From Isoetes taiwanensis (Eukaryota > Streptophyta > Lycopodiopsida > Isoetales > Isoetaceae), in NCBI GenBank assembly GCA_021234155.1, contig JAJEKV010000045.1, positions 9,287,105 to 9,351,104 of the forward strand: a stretch of 64,000 bases of DNA, written 5' to 3'. Both the position numbers and the translations under genes were made by a program. The notes beneath the pieces are model-generated. The model did no database searches. It worked only from the letters and a program-made list of their open reading frames with translations, and was not told where the DNA came from. This document shows, in pieces, positions 1 to 13,083 of this stretch (position 1 is the stretch's first letter; the number at the start of each line of letters is the position of its first letter).

Positions 1-109
1 CAAGTTCAGATATTTCAAATTGGTACCAAATTTTGGGATCGTAAATTAGCTATGCCTGCTAGGTTTAGCACGCTTGTTCTGTTTGATAGCATTCAGGAAG
101 TTTTTGCAG

Positions 110-1122
110 GGGTTGATGTGCTTGCAGTTTCTGCTGGTGATGGCATATCAATAAAAGACCTACCAGCTGTTTGCAATGGTAGGTATTGTGCTCCATGCGG
201 ACGCATATTTGAGTGAATGATAGCTTTGAGCAATGATGTTGCAGCTGTGGATGTGCCTATTCTTTGGAAAGATTGGATTATCCATCCTATTCAGGTACTT
301 TTAAGAAGAGCATTCCTTTATTGGAGGCAGTTATTTAGTGCCAAACCTTGCTTATTAGCCAGTCTTACTTCTGCAAGCTTGCAGAAGCAAGGGAGGCTGG
401 TGCTTCTGCTATCATGTTAGTTCATGCAATCCTTAGGAAAGGTATTTATGCACACTGGATTTTTTTATTGTAAGGTTTTGATTCTATGACAAGCATAAAA
501 TTATCTGCTCAGGGATCACTTCATTGGTGAACATTGCTGGATCAGTAGGTCTAGATGCAGTGATTGAGGTATGCAAGCTATTTTATGCAAGCTATCTCTA
601 GTTTCTTATCTGAGACATAGGTATATTTTCTCAATCTGTTGGCTATTAAGGTTGTTAATTTGATCGAAATAGAAGAGCTATCTGAGTTGGACATTCCAAT
701 CTTTGGTATTAATATGTCGGTTGGAATTAAGGTATGGTTATCTATTTTTGTACTCCTGATTTACCTTTCAGCTTACAGAGAGGTACTCCTTTCCCAGCTA
801 CCAGTTCCAGGAATTAGACAAGATATTGCAAAGTCACTCATAAAAAGGATTTCTTCACATTTTGTTTGCATTGTGGTACGTATTGTGCAAATATTATTAA
901 ATGTTTTGGCCACAAATGTTAGCCAAGTGATATTTTGGCCATTTCTTTGCTAACAAGCAGGGCATATCCACTCCGGAAGAAGCAACGTTAATGAGACTTT
1001 TTGGTGCAGATGCTGTATACGTGAGGCATGAAATAATTGAAAAAGAAACATATCAACAAACCTTTTTGGAAAATCTTAAGTGTGCATTAACGGGAGATGA
1101 TATCAATGAAGAGATGTTGTAA
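110..1122 (+). CDS. IGPS-like (TrpC-family) barrel protein, 3' part of gene
   Basis: Exons read at 110-178, 245-294, 378-441, 513-568, 651-731, 798-875 and 961-1122, all with GT-AG borders; the first exon lies left of the window. The product resembles indole-3-glycerol-phosphate synthase, the TIM-barrel enzyme of tryptophan synthesis. Visible family motifs are VDVPILWKDWIIHPIQ (the VPVLCKDFIIDP strand with the catalytic Lys), GLDAVIE (catalytic Glu) and FGIN (the GINNR strand). The usual AESGIS phosphate-binding motif is reduced to V-GIS across the last splice junction. Every internal exon has the same length as in the paralogue at 20703-22590 (69, 50, 64, 56, 81, 78 nt), so both were built by duplication of an intron-containing gene. 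No stop or frameshift is visible. The TAA follows an INEEML tail absent from the other copy. IGPS activity is uncertain. Confidence 0.75.
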
Positions 1123-1689
1123 GTGCTTGATTGCAGACACATTTTTGAGATAAGATTATACCCTTCCACAAGAAAAGCAAATAAATGAGGAGATATAAAT
1201 AAATGAGGAGATATGAAAAACAACAACCAACATAAATGCATAGGCTAGAAATTTGTACACTCCATCTTAGTAAAAACAACCGCCAATACATTCCCAACCC
1301 CTTTTTTTTTTTTTTTTTAGGAACGTATAACTTGTAGTTAAAGCTTAAAAAGTTACCCCACTTAAAAAAACTATTAGCGGAGGTGGAGATAAGATCCCCA
1401 AATCTCATCTATCATTATCAATTAGTGTGGACACAAAGTAATCATTGTACAATCTATCTTTAATCTCTCGAAATAGTCAATTTTGAATATCAGGTGGCAC
1501 TAATTCTTCCAAATTGCCCAACAGGCCAGCGCTCATGTAAGATGGATTAGTTTCTTATGTTTCTTACAATGTCGAGGAAGTACACAAAGGAGAATTTATT
1601 GACTAGTGAGATGCTACTGAAAACGAGCCTAAATCCATTCTGATGCGGGATGAACATTGTCACACAAGATAAAATAGTGCTCCATAGTC
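1123..1689. other. intergenic, no gene recognised
   Basis: AT-rich spacer after the IGPS-like gene. It contains a T18 run near 1301-1318 and a short direct repeat (AAATGAGGAGATAT, twice at about 1183-1215). I see no supported gene. Confidence 0.5.
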
Positions 1690-2193
1690 TCCGACAACAA
1701 GTTGCATATAGGGCAGTGGGCTTACTCGTGGCTAAATGAATGGACTTCACATTTACTGGCACGGGATCCCCAGGGAGGAGAGGATATGTCAGTGTTGTGA
1801 GATGCACGTGATAGAGGATGAGTACCATGCCCTCCAGCAGTGCCCAGCATATGCCCAGGTCCGAGCAGTGGTGCACACTGATCTTAGATGCTCTGACACA
1901 CCGCTACATCACTTACTCGCATCACCTATGGTAGCGCGACTGGGAGCTTACATCCTGCAGATTTCGGCCGTCAGACTTGCTCTTCGGGGGCATGGTATTT
2001 GAGAGCCTACTGTTAGGGTTTTTCCTCCCAAGTGGGGGTTTTTTCATCCCGGTAGTAGGGTTCTACTGTACAGTTACATTGTTTGTTTTTGGTGTTGGGG
2101 TTTTTGGCTTCTTTGCCTGTTCTCTGCATGTACCGTCTCATAGGCCTCTGGCCTCCGTGGACGTTAAAATAAACTTCCTTCCTTCCTTCCTTC
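1690..2193 (+). mobile_element. 3' end of non-LTR retrotransposon family N, copy 1
   Basis: The frame from 1736 to 2002 encodes a cysteine-rich reverse-transcriptase C-terminus (ICQCCEMHVIEDEYHALQQC...PAYAQVR). It matches the C-terminus of the longer copy at 37143-39316 (FQCC...IEDECHPFQICPAFAHIR). A non-coding tail of about 190 bp follows, with a 5-bp hairpin (AGGCC-TCT-GGCCT, 2142-2154), then CCGTGGACG (2155-2163), TTAAAA and a terminal (TTCC)n run at about 2175-2193. The same tail layout occurs at 13380-13525 and 39250-39316. The element is 5' truncated. Clade is not assigned. Confidence 0.75.
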
Positions 2194-3248
2194 TAATTGA
2201 GCGACGAGCAACATGTCAGAAGCACCGAATGCTTAGGAATGATACTCTTATCACACATGCAGCTCCAAATACGACAAAAATGCTCCTCTTTCACCATCAA
2301 TGCCTAGTGTGAAGATGGAGACAACATGGAGCAATGATGTACCAAATTCTTACCCAGTGAGATATTTGCAGTAGTTTTCTAAATCCGCTACTCTTCCTGG
2401 TCAGGAATAAGAGGGATGTTAGTTGCGATGATTTCCCAAACATGGAAGTCATGTGGAAGTAAATGAGATTTTTCTCGAAATGTTGGCCAAGAGAGAAGTC
2501 GATCATTACAATACCATGCATTGAGCATGAAAATGCCATCATCGGCCGTGCAGTGAAAAATGGGCGAGCGCCAATTTTCTTGCTTCTTTTGTCCTTTTCC
2601 CGTTTTTTCTGTTACAAGCCTCTTCTTGGGAAAACTTAAGGGAAAATTTGAATTCCTGGTGATCTGAAGCCTAATTCCTGTGGATCATCCTGCTGCCCTA
2701 GTAGAAGGGTAGCTCTAGCTGCAATCCTCTCATCAGGCTCTACAATTTGACTCCCATTTTGATACACTTATGAAGCTGTATTCTCTCTTCATTCGATCTT
2801 TCTTATGGAAACCTCTGTTTTCACAATTATAAGGGAGAGGAATAGAATTTCGTGTGGATTTCTAAAGGGGCCGGCTACTGAACTTTGGAGCTCTTTGATT
2901 ATTCAAAGGTTTTTCCTGCACAATTTGTTCTTCTCGAATTCACCTTTGTGCCCCCTCAAGTAGTATTGATTTCGAGGTTCAAATCATCGATTCTTGGCTA
3001 GAGGAATTTGTGGGTTCGAATGCGCTTGGTCCAACAGGGACATTCAGAGTCTATTGCAATTGGTTGGATTATTTGATTTCTGTTGAAGTTTTCTCCCCTC
3101 AAGATCCTGCCCAATTTGAAGGAATTTCTCCTTAAATCTCCTTGCAATCAGTTTTACAGCATGTTAGGCTTCCTGATCATCTTTGTTTAATTTTGTTTCA
3201 TTCCAATGGTTTCATATCCCCCGCTCCTAAGCATTTTCCCCTTTTCAA
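2194..3248. other. spacer and possible LINE 5' region
   Basis: No coding gene is supported. The part nearest 3249 is likely the 5' untranslated region of the L1-like element that follows, but I could not find its 5' boundary or a target-site duplication. Confidence 0.35.
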
Positions 3249-3299
3249 TTGTTAAAAGTTTTGCATGAACTTTTGTTGTTTCTCCCTGATTTTGTCACA

Positions 3300-5711
3300 A
3301 TGGTCACAAATTCTCTGGAAAACCCTAAACATTTGGCTCTTCTTCACGCATTCGCGCACCTTCCAGCTTCCGATCGAACCGCCATTCTACCAAAATTGAT
3401 TTCCTATCAAAATCAACCCTCTGATACCATCCTCTTTGGTAACTTTGATAATTTGCTGCTCCCGCCTTCTGCTATGGATCCGATCTCTCACGAAGTTCCT
3501 CATTGGGACAATTTATCTGCTGATCCTGATCATAGGGGTATTCTCCATCCCCTAAACCCTGCTACTCAAATTCCCATCCCATATGGTGTTGCAAGAGGTC
3601 GCCCGAAGGTCCGCTCGAATGACGAACTTGATGAAAGACTCAAGCGTACTCGAATTCCATATCTAAAAGATCGGAAAATGAAGATTTATGACGGTATTTC
3701 CTTGAATTTACCTGTTGTGCATTCTAAAATAGATACTCTTTCAAATTCTGCTGTGATCATCAAAGTTCAAAAATGTGGAATTAAGCTTGAAAAATTGTGG
3801 GCCTTCCTCCTCAGTCTCAACAAAGGGATCCTAATTCAGGCTATCTATTGGCTCAATTACCCCTACATCATGCTTGAATGTGGGAACTCCAGATCAGCAA
3901 ATTTCTTTCTCAACTACGGGCCTATGACCTTTGATACTTCTCAGTTGTCCTTTCTCAAATGGCTCCCTAAGCTTGATATTGACCAAATGAATAATCTTTG
4001 CATTGCCTCTACATCTCTATTTGGGCTCAATCCTATTTATTGGGATGAAGAGTGCTTCAAGCTTTTGTTCAATTCTGTTGGATCTTATATATCTACTGAA
4101 TATTCCCCTGCCAAACCTCCTAGAAGCTTTGTTCAGCTTGACCTCTCCAAAGATATACCCATTTCCATACCTTTCATAGATGCCTTTGGTTGTGAATCTC
4201 AATTAAACCTTAGATGGTCGTCTCTTCTACATGTCAGAAATGCTTTCAAAGGCATTTCTGGTATTCTGATTGCAAAACTTCAACTGTGGACCCTCAGATT
4301 GACAGGCTCCAGCATGGGGCACAGACTAAAGAAATCCAACCTCCAAACAAGGTTTCCACTCAACGGGATCCTGAAGAAAAGCAAGAGGATCAGCCTGATA
4401 TATTCAATGCTACAAAGGGGAATTCTAGTAAGAATTCACAATTCCAGAAGCTGCCAGAAAGTGACACATTCAAATGGACTAAAGTAAATGGTAGCTATAA
4501 GAGAATACAGAGAAATAAGGCAGCCAGAGATGAGGAAAGAGATAAAGATAAAATGTGTGAAACAGCACACATAACAAAATACAATATGCCTCTATCTATG
4601 GGTGAACCTAAGCTGCTAGTAAAAGGGAATGTGTCTGGGAAAGTTACCCAGGCTACAGACAAGCTAAATTTCACTCTGAGTGAAATAATTAAAGAAGCTA
4701 AAGGGAAAGCTCAATGTTCATATAATCTTATGGATTTCTCAGTCAATAAGAGTAAGAGTGGGTCATTAGATATGAAATCTCGAGACAAAGCTAAGCGCCA
4801 ACTGAATTCAAGTCAGGTGAATTCACAACTGAAAATCTCCTTGCCAGCAAGCTTGAAACAACAAAGCATCAACAAACCAAATGAACTGGAAAAGGACTCT
4901 CATCCAGATAGCAATTCAAGTCAAACCATCAAGACTTGACTCAAATATCGAGACAAAGAAGAAAGACAATCTAAAGATCAACTCTCCAAATCCTTTTCGT
5001 GTATTATCTGACCTTAAGAGTAATCTAGATCCTGAATTAAATAAAAGTAAGGTATGTGCTTCTCCTCAAATTTGTCTCTCATCTATACCCTTAAAAGACT
5101 CTTCAGCTATCCATATCCATCCTGTTGACACAAACACTGTTGAATTGCCTTCCTTAATTGATTTGGACTTCCAAATGATTGAATGTCCTTGCAATCCTTT
5201 GCATACACCCAATAAGTTTATTGAACAGATGGCCTCTCAAGAAAAATCATACCTCACATTCTTGATTCAAAAGAAGTTAGGATGGATATTGACTCGTGGG
5301 CTGATCCCGAGATGGTTCCCGATACTCCCCGAGGATATTCAAAACATGGAGCTTCAAGGGAAAGCAACATCCGTGCAAGTTCTTAATTCTGTTCCTTTAA
5401 ACAATTATAAAAATTCTATGTTTCATTTCTATCCAGGGGGTTGCTCTGATTATTCGGATAGTGAGGGATATGGTAGTGATAAGGAAAACTGGGACAAAGA
5501 AGAATTTTTAAATGAAAGTCTTAGTATTGACCCTCTGCAGGGGAAGTCCCAACCTTTTAAAAACCCGCATCCGAAAAGGATAGGACTAGTCATGATGTGG
5601 TTTTGTCTGGCTTCAATAAAACTCCAGCCCAGAATACTAGAAGTAAAAGGAAATCCAGAAAGACCAGGCTCTAGATTCTTCTTTATTATTTTCTCTCCCC
5701 TCAACCAGTGA
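3300..5711 (+). pseudogene. LINE ORF1 (DUF4283-like gag / zinc-knuckle protein), frameshifted
   Basis: The first segment (3300 to about 4210) has the plant-LINE ORF1 look: a basic start region, then a DUF4283-like RNA-binding domain ending in ASTSLFGLNPIYWDEECFK and a VQLDLS strand. Around 4210 the frame shifts by one and continues as a CCHC-like knuckle (C-x2-C-x4-H-x4-DC, from STCQKCFQRHFWYSDCK) followed by a long Lys/Ser-rich linker to 4939. A further shift near 4900 leads into a frame ending at 5711, just before the ORF2 start. In related elements this protein binds the element RNA and forms particles with ORF2 protein. At least two frameshifts make it a pseudogene. Confidence 0.7.
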
Positions 5712-5712
5712 T

Positions 5713-8700
5713 ATGAAGATACTTTCCTGGAATCTCAGGGGAATTAAAGGCCCTCTAAAAAGAAGAAGAGCCATTGCCCAAATTAGGCAATATAATGCAG
5801 ATATCATTATCCTTCAAGAACTTAAACTTCCCTCCTTTGAATGTAGTAATTTAGGGAGTGGATTTATCCTAATTCTACCTCTACTTGGATCAGCTCATCT
5901 GGAGCAAGTGGTGGAATGGCCATTATCCGGAAGAAAGATATCAATCACTCCTCCTTTATAAAACAGTCCCTCAAGAGCACGGCAAGCCTTGACCTGCTTT
6001 CGGTTGCTAACTCCGTGTTTGGTATTATCAATGTCTATGCTCCCACCTCTCCAAAAGATAGGGAGCCAATTTGGTCTGAAATTAACTCTTGGCTGAGTGC
6101 CCAATCTCTGGAGAATTGGATTATTGCTGGTGACTTTAACAATACTCCATCTTGGGACCTCAAATTAGGAAATAAAATCAATATGTCCGCAATGAAAGGG
6201 AGAACTGATAATCTTATTGCTGATAATGCCGGTCTATATTCCATCCTCTATCGCCACCTACACTTGGTCAAATAAACAAAAGGATAAAGCAAGAGTTTTC
6301 TGCACCTTAGACAGATTTTATGTCTCCAATCCTTCTACATCCTTCTGGGATAATAGTTATGTTACAAGTGATGAGGGCACTTCCATCTCTGACCATCAGC
6401 CCCGCCTTCCTTCATACCTCTCATATCACCAAATCAAAAGAGAAGGGAGCACGCCCTACAAGTTCAATTCCTCATTGCTAGAGAATGAGAAATTCTGCTC
6501 TCAGTTCAGATCCTTTTATGAGACTCTTTCCAATAATTCTAATGTGGTTCATGGTAGTCAATTGCCCTCTATGAAATGTTTCTACTCTAAGATCAAGCAA
6601 ATCAAGGGGTGGATTAAAAACTGGTCCAAAGTTATCAAAGAGGAGAGAACCAAGGAAAAAAACCAGCTCCTAGTGTATATGAAGGATATTAGGTCTCTTC
6701 TTCAGAATGATCCATCTAACTACAATCTCCATGTTGGTGAAGATATTTTAGAGAGAAAAATTAAGAATATTGAGGAGATGGAAGCTAAGGGATCGGCGAT
6801 TAGATGTAAAATCAAATATGCTAATGATATGGACTCGGCTCCTCTAAATTCTTCTTCGGGGTTGCAAAGAGTAGGGTTCTTAGAAACTCCATTGCTGAAA
6901 CTAGTGATGATCAAGGCAACAATTACAGTTCTCATTCTGAAATTGCTAATTTTTTCAAGAGCAGATATATGGATATCTTTAGTGAAAAGCCAATAGACCC
7001 CAACATGGCCTCAGAAGCCAAAGAGTTTATCTCCACTGTGGACTCTATTCTTCCTGCTCCTAGGGAAATCATGGATGAAGCTCTCATTGCCATTCCATCT
7101 CAAATTGAGATCTATGAGATTTTAAATTCCTTTACCAAAGGCAAATCTCCTGGGCCGGATGGCCTCCCTGCTGAATTTTACATCAAGTTTTGGGATATAC
7201 TCAAAACTCCATGTTATCTCCCTTGTTCATGCCTTCGGAATGACAATCATTTGCATCCTTCAATTTCCAAAGTGGATTTATCTCTCTCATTCCTAAAGTT
7301 GATCATCCTTCTAAGTTTCGTGACCGAGGCCCATCTCTCTCACCAACACCACCTACAAGCTATGTGCTAAGATTATTGCTATGAGAATCAAAAGCTTCCT
7401 TCAGAAAAATATTAGCCAAAACCAATCAGCATTCCTTCCAAATAGATATATCTTGGACAATTATGTGGCTGCTATGGAAGGTCTCACTGGAACAGAATTT
7501 CGAACCAAAATTGTATTCTTCTCAAGCTGGATTTTAAAAGAGCCTTTGACTCGTGGAGATGGGGATTTTCTGGATTTTGCCATGTCTAAATTGGGCTTCC
7601 ATCCTAAGCTCATGAATCTTATTCATGGTTTAAACTCTAGATCCAATTCTGCTGTCCTCATCAATGGTGTCCCTTCTGGCTTCTTTCCTCTCTCTTGTGG
7701 AGTTAGGCAGGGATGTCCTCTTGCTCCCTATCTTTTCCTTGTGGCTGCTGAACTCTTAACTAGGGTCACTCTTCATTATCAAAATACTTGCCGCTTGAAA
7801 GGTTTAAATCTCCCAAATTCGATGATAGTATTTCCATTCTTCAATATCTTTGATGATACCTTTTCCTTCCTTGATCTTTGATCTCCAAAATATTAATCTT
7901 TTTCTTAAGATCTTAAGGCAATTCTCTGCTGCCTCTGGTATCCAATTGAATTTGTGTAAAAGTATGATCATTGGTGACCTCAATATTCCAGTTCTTGCTG
8001 GCATTAATGTCCTTCCTTCTAATCAGACAACCAAATTACTGGGGTTGCCTATAGCTTTGAATCATAGCATCAAAGGCCTCTGGGATCCTATTATTTCGAG
8101 AATAAAAAAGAAACTGAACAATTATGGGAATTATCTCTCTCTTGCAGGTAGATCTATCATTGCAAATGCTGTTCTTGCCAGTTCTCATGTTTACTTTTCC
8201 ACAGCTCTAGTTGCTCCTAAATATGTCTACCTGGAGCTTGAAAAGGTAATCAGAAATTTCATTTGGAAGGGAAGTCATTTGGTTAATTGGAATTCCATAT
8301 GTAAGCCTAAAGTTTCTGGAGGTTTAGGTTGCAAGAACCTTTTTATTCAAGCTCAATCTCTTGCGGGTAAACTCATTTGGAAAGCTATTCATGGGAATCA
8401 ATCTCCTGCTTATATCTTTATCAGGTATTGGATATCTTTAAGTCACCCTTGTGGTCATCCCTCTATTCATCATCTGCTCCCTCATTCTGCTTTCAATCAA
8501 CTGAAGCCAGGCTCCAACATCTCCCCTCTTATGCACAATCTCATCAAGGCCTGGAATGTTGTCTCTCCTAATTTTCATTTCATTAAAAGAGAGGAGCTTC
8601 ACTCTGATGTTCCAATCTTTTGGAATCCCATCATGATGAAAGGAACTCTCTGTTCTTGCTATCAAGCATCCCGCATTTATAAGAAATGGAATGAAGCTGG

Positions 8701-9525
8701 TTTAGTCTATATCAGAGACATGTTTATATGTGGTAGAGTCATTCCTTGGACTAGATTGAAGGGTATTATCAGAGGCACCTCTTCTGATAAGAAAATTTAT
8801 TTTTTCATCAAACCCTTCCTCTCAAATTTAGCTGTTAATTCTGGAAAGAGTGACTGGAGAGTAAATGACAAAGGGGATTACAAAGTCAAAAATGTTTACA
8901 ATGCAATGACTTCCAACAATGAGGGATGTAAAGCTATCTTTGAAATGGTCCATTACTTATGATCAGCTCAAAAGTTTATTTCATAATGTTTGGCATTCTT
9001 ATTGCCCTCCCAAGGTCTCATATTTCATTTGGCTTATTGCTAATGGCGCTAAACAATCTGGTCTCTATGTCCGTGAGATACCCTAATATTTACGCTATGT
9101 GCCCTTTAGCTTGTAACAGGCCCGAGGATATGTCCCATATTTTCTTCCTAGCTCCCCCTAAATGGTTTCTCGGTCTTGGTTCTCTCGATAAATTTATGAT
9201 TGAAATCAATGAGGATCTTATGTCTCTTATGAATCAGGATAATAAATTTGATAATACAGTCATTAAAATTGCTCTATGGAACATTTGGAAAGCAAGGAAT
9301 AGGGTGTTATATGGTAAAAAAAGTGTGTCCATCTTCTGGTTAAAAATGCACTTTCAGTTTGATTTTGAGACTATTGCTACAGCACATAAAAAGAAATTTG
9401 GAGCTAATTTTGACAGGAAATGGGAAGAATATGGTTTGTATAGGGGTCACTATGATTTGTTTGCTTCCAATCTAAATGTTGTGGTCTCTAATTTATTTCT
9501 TTCTGATGATCCTAGAGTATCTTAG
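5713..9525 (+). pseudogene. LINE ORF2: endonuclease + reverse transcriptase, frameshifted
   Basis: The ATG at 5713 opens an exonuclease-endonuclease-phosphatase domain (MKILSWNLRGIKG, then ADIIILQELK); its later strands (IINVYAPTS, WIIAGDFNN) lie in the next frame at 5916-6275. Reverse-transcriptase motifs follow: GKSPGPDGLPAEFY (about 7140-7190), the VRQGCPLAPYLF block (about 7700-7740) and a damaged FADD box read as FDDT near 7850. After the RT comes the usual thumb/linker (7850-8962) and a zf-RVT-like zinc region at 8959-9525 (VSYFIWL..., a C-x-H-type cluster). The reading frame changes at least six times. The native protein would nick target DNA and copy the RNA at the nick. Confidence 0.82.
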
Positions 9526-10339
9526 TTTCTTACGGGGAGAAGGAAACAGCAAGTTTGATACCAGCAGCTCTCCCTTCATTCGGACATCTCGGGATCAAGT
9601 CATGAAAAATGACATTGCCACTTCTATGGAGTCATTCTTGATGAAAAGAGGACGTATGAGTTATACCAAGGAGAGTGAAGATATGTGGGCAAGTATATTT
9701 TGCAGGGAGGTCATCCAGCTCCATTTACTGTGGAAATTCCTGTCAGCAAATAACCGAATTTTCACAGAAGCTCAGCTCTCATGATATAGAACATGGTATT
9801 ATAGTCACAAATTAATGGCAGATCTATATGGGTCACTGTTACTTCTTCTGGTGGATAAAGATATGTTTCGACTCTGCTATCACAATAATTGGCCCCTTGC
9901 CCAATATCTCTTTGGCTCCACAGATTCCTTCAATGCCTACTTCAATTCCTACTTCTCAGACCACTGCTGAAATCCCTGTCCATTTGTCCTTTAAGCCAAG
10001 AAGCATATACCGGCTTTTATTTTATTTTGTTCTGGTTTACTCTTTTGGTGGATTTTGACAGGTTTGCAATTTGCTCGATGGAATCGGTTCTGCTCCGGAA
10101 TTGTGTTCTGCTGTTTACCTACTGCTATTTCATTCTACCAAGGGTGGTTGCTGATCGTTCTTCCTCCTTAATCTGAAGACTTCATTTTGCGCTCTGTTTA
10201 CATTCTATTATCAATTGCTACACTTCACTATATTTTGATATGCTTCTTCTAAAAGCATATTTTGCTATGTACTCTGAGATTTCATAATTAATGATAAAAG
10301 CAACTCTTACCTTCAAAAAAAAAAAAAAAAAAAAAAAAA

Positions 10340-11010
10340 TCATCTTGCCACTCTTCTGCATTCTAGAATGCATAAAGGCAGCGAGTGGGGGACCTTCGAA
10401 AGGAAGCCACAAGAAGGGAGAGGAGGTTTGCATGCGATGCAGGGGATCGATGGCTATCAAGGGGTTCACGATTTGCTAGGCACTTAAAAGACCTTTTAGA
10501 AAGGGAGGTGCATGTGGGAAGGGCTTGAGGTATACCCAACGGAGCCTAGGTTTAACTACAGGTTTGCCACCAATGACTAAACAAGTAGATGCATTCTGCA
10601 TGACTACACATGGCCCAACAACACCTGCCAAAGGAACTTGGAAAGAAGAACTTTACAATGAACTTTGAGATTAGGCATACCTAGGCACCATCTTTTGTGG
10701 GGCGGATGCATTTACTCCACGCGACTTTTTACAACTTATTTACTGCTTCACTACAATTCACTTATCTTATTATATGAATGAATGGTATTACTGAGTTAGT
10801 CTCGGTGCACAATCGTGTTTTTAAATTTTAGACTACTCTTCTGCGTAATAGGCTATTTTGCATGTCTTTATGTTCATAAGCTTTTATGCCTAATTAGTTC
10901 CACTACTCTTCTTCTATAGTATATAAACCATTAGATCTATCATTGATTCACTACATGAAAGATAATAGACCTCTTATACAACAAAGCTTAGATCTATCGT
11001 TGGTTCATTA
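10340..11010. other. intergenic; imperfect tandem repeat at its right end
   Basis: No gene is supported. From about 10930 a unit of roughly 58 bp (TTAGATCTATC...CATGAAAGATAAT...) is repeated in tandem. The second unit is split by the SINE at 11024-11170. Confidence 0.5.
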
Positions 11011-11023
11011 CATGAAAGATAAT

Positions 11024-11170
11024 TTATTTATTTATTTATTTTTTGAAAGCATAGTCGGTGGGATTGCACCCGCCCACGTCTCCCACCCGATGGTAGCTAG
11101 TGGGTTTTGAACCCTGGCAGGGATCGCCCCAATCCAAGGCCTTACCACTAGACCACCACCGCGATGGGCT
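11024..11170 (-). mobile_element. tRNA-derived SINE with target-site duplication
   Basis: Read on the minus strand from 11170, the sequence starts AGCCCATCGCGG and has an RNA polymerase III A box (TGGTCTAGTGG) and, about 35 nt on, a B box (GGTTCAAAACC). It ends in an AATA-type tail ((AAAT)n, 11024-11045). The 13-bp sequence CATGAAAGATAAT flanks it directly at 11011-11023 and 11171-11183, a target-site duplication. The insertion lies in the second unit of a local tandem repeat. Such elements have no protein and depend on a LINE for movement. Confidence 0.88.
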
Positions 11171-11183
11171 CATGAAAGATAAT

Positions 11184-12950
11184 AGTGCTCCTATGCAACA
11201 AACTTTTATGCTATGCAGATAGAGTTTCTTGGAAAGTATTGAAAAAGGAAGAAACACTTCTATGTTCTGAGGACAACTTTATTTTACTTGAGAAATACTT
11301 TCTGATATGGAAGTTGCTCTGGTTGAAACCAAAGCCTATTCAACATCATGTACCTTATAAAAAATCAAGTTTAACGTTTGTGGTGCAATATATCAATGGT
11401 TTAGTTTCATCTAGATCCAATATATGCCAAAAGGGAATGTGGCCATACAATTATGACTTCACCTTTTGCTTTCCATTTCCCCTGCCATTATTTGAAGAGG
11501 ATGAACCTTAATAAGGTAACATGAAATTACCTTTTAAGGACATGCTCCTTATGTTGCCCATATAGATACATCTATCACATTGGGCACAAGTTTGCTAGTC
11601 GGTAAAGAAAAGCTAAATTAGGACCTTCTACACCCACTCTGCGGCTCTTCACATTTTTGTTAATGCTTCTGGTATCAGACCTCTTTCTATTTAGGATTGT
11701 CTCTGAGTGGGCATTATACACTTTTTGGGAATCCTGTTATCGTAAAATGCCCAAATAAACATTTTTGCCTTTTCACCATTAAAAGGACAACCGATTTCAT
11801 TTTCAAATTGTACAAGAAATTTATGTGGCGACTTTGTATTTTCTTATTGCCCTTTCAATTTAAAAACTATATAAGAAACTAGTAATAGTGGCCAACGTTG
11901 CTGGACATAATTGAGAGCCTGTAAATGTTTTGAGTCATAATGTTATAATGTTTAAAAGAAACCTAGCTCCTTCACGTTAGATAGTGTTGCATCGATATCT
12001 CTGAGAGCTTTGAATTGCATCAATATCTCTAAGAGCTTTGAGTAGAATAGCACAGTCCCCGTGACCTTTAGGACCTTGTTGTTGATCTTCAGCATGTCTT
12101 TACTCTTTCATGCCAAGATAACTTTATCATATAGCAAGTGTGATCGAACCCTGGCTTTTGGTCCTTCATATTTTGGTCCTCGCTCTCCTAGTTTTGGCAA
12201 AAGGTTAAAGGATGTGCCTTCTTAACCAAGCACCCTTTGTGCCCCTTTTTTTTCTTAATTTCTATAGAACTAATCTGGGGTCTTAATTCGAGCAATCATA
12301 CTCACCATTCACATTAGAGCAAAAGTTGGAATATGTCAATGATGCTACAATATTATCAACAATAATTATGTTGCCTATCGTTGATGGGCCGAGTTTGTTA
12401 GATTTATGGAGTTCGCTATCTGAACCTTGCTTGCTAGCAGGCTTCCTTGGCTCAAATGGATTAGATCTTAGGAAGTAGAGATAGGGGTGATCTTCTAATT
12501 GCTTCTGGTCGAGTTCCTTATGACTGTGTTCAAAATAGAAACTTGCCAAGAGAGATGCTGAAATGCTCCTGAGACTGTGGTTCGAATCCCGCCTCCATTG
12601 ACGTTTGACTCTATCCTCAAAGGGCTTAAGAGAGGGGAGAACTGGAGTGGAAACCCTAGCTTATTGCATCTAATTTTCTAGCCTGTCAGTAAAACTCTCA
12701 TCTTAAGAAAGGTCCCATGTTTCAATGTTGCTAAGATAAGGTTAGGAACCAGTTAACTTACTTATTAGCTAATATTAAATCTGCTAGGTGTATTGTAAGA
12801 GGCCAATGTGTTCCCTATACTTTTGTATGTTCTTGTAGCCTTCAAGAAAGCCCATAGAATGTTTTAATCTTGTCTTTTCATAAAATTATTTGTAGTGGTA
12901 AAGGTAGTATTGAAACTACTCAACCATTATAGATAATACGTTAGTTAACT
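11184..12950. other. intergenic, no gene recognised
   Basis: AT-rich DNA without a supported gene. At 12575-12590 there is an isolated tRNA T-arm/B-box-like sequence (GTGGTTCGAATCCCGCC), possibly a remnant of a tRNA-derived repeat, but no matching A box was seen. Confidence 0.4.
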
Positions 12951-13083
12951 GTGACATAATGTAGGCGTTTATGTCACAACATAGGGGTTTGTTTCATTCT
13001 CCACTATCATATCATATGTGACATAATGTAGGCATTTATGTCACAACGTAGGGGCTTGCTTCATTCTCCACTATCATTTCATA
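12951..13083. repeat. two-copy tandem repeat, ~66-bp unit
   Basis: Two nearly identical units start TGTGACATAATGTAGGC and run to CATTCTCCACTATCAT. The end of the unit (TTCTCCACTATC...GTTGTACTCG) occurs again at about 13528-13565, directly after a non-LTR tail. That tail therefore sits inside repeated DNA. Confidence 0.75.

Larger units (their letters stand above)
3249..10339 (+). mobile_element. L1-like LINE (degenerate), poly(A)-tailed
   Basis: This is a long non-LTR retrotransposon in the order ORF1 (nucleic-acid-binding), ORF2 (apurinic-type endonuclease, reverse transcriptase, zinc-binding RT C-terminus), 3' untranslated region and a run of more than 20 A at about 10316-10339. Gene order, the ORF1 type and the poly(A) tail are typical of plant L1 elements. 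Both ORFs are broken by several frameshifts, so this copy cannot move by itself. The 5' end is uncertain and no clear target-site duplication was found around the poly(A). Confidence 0.85.

Noticed and set aside
10378-10520. BED-type zinc finger/hAT transposase start after the LINE
   Set aside because: A few basic and Cys residues in mixed frames, but no consistent C-x2-C...H-x-H pattern.
12560-12600. tRNA gene or SINE around GGTTCGAATCCCG
   Set aside because: No A box at the right distance and no tail or target duplication.
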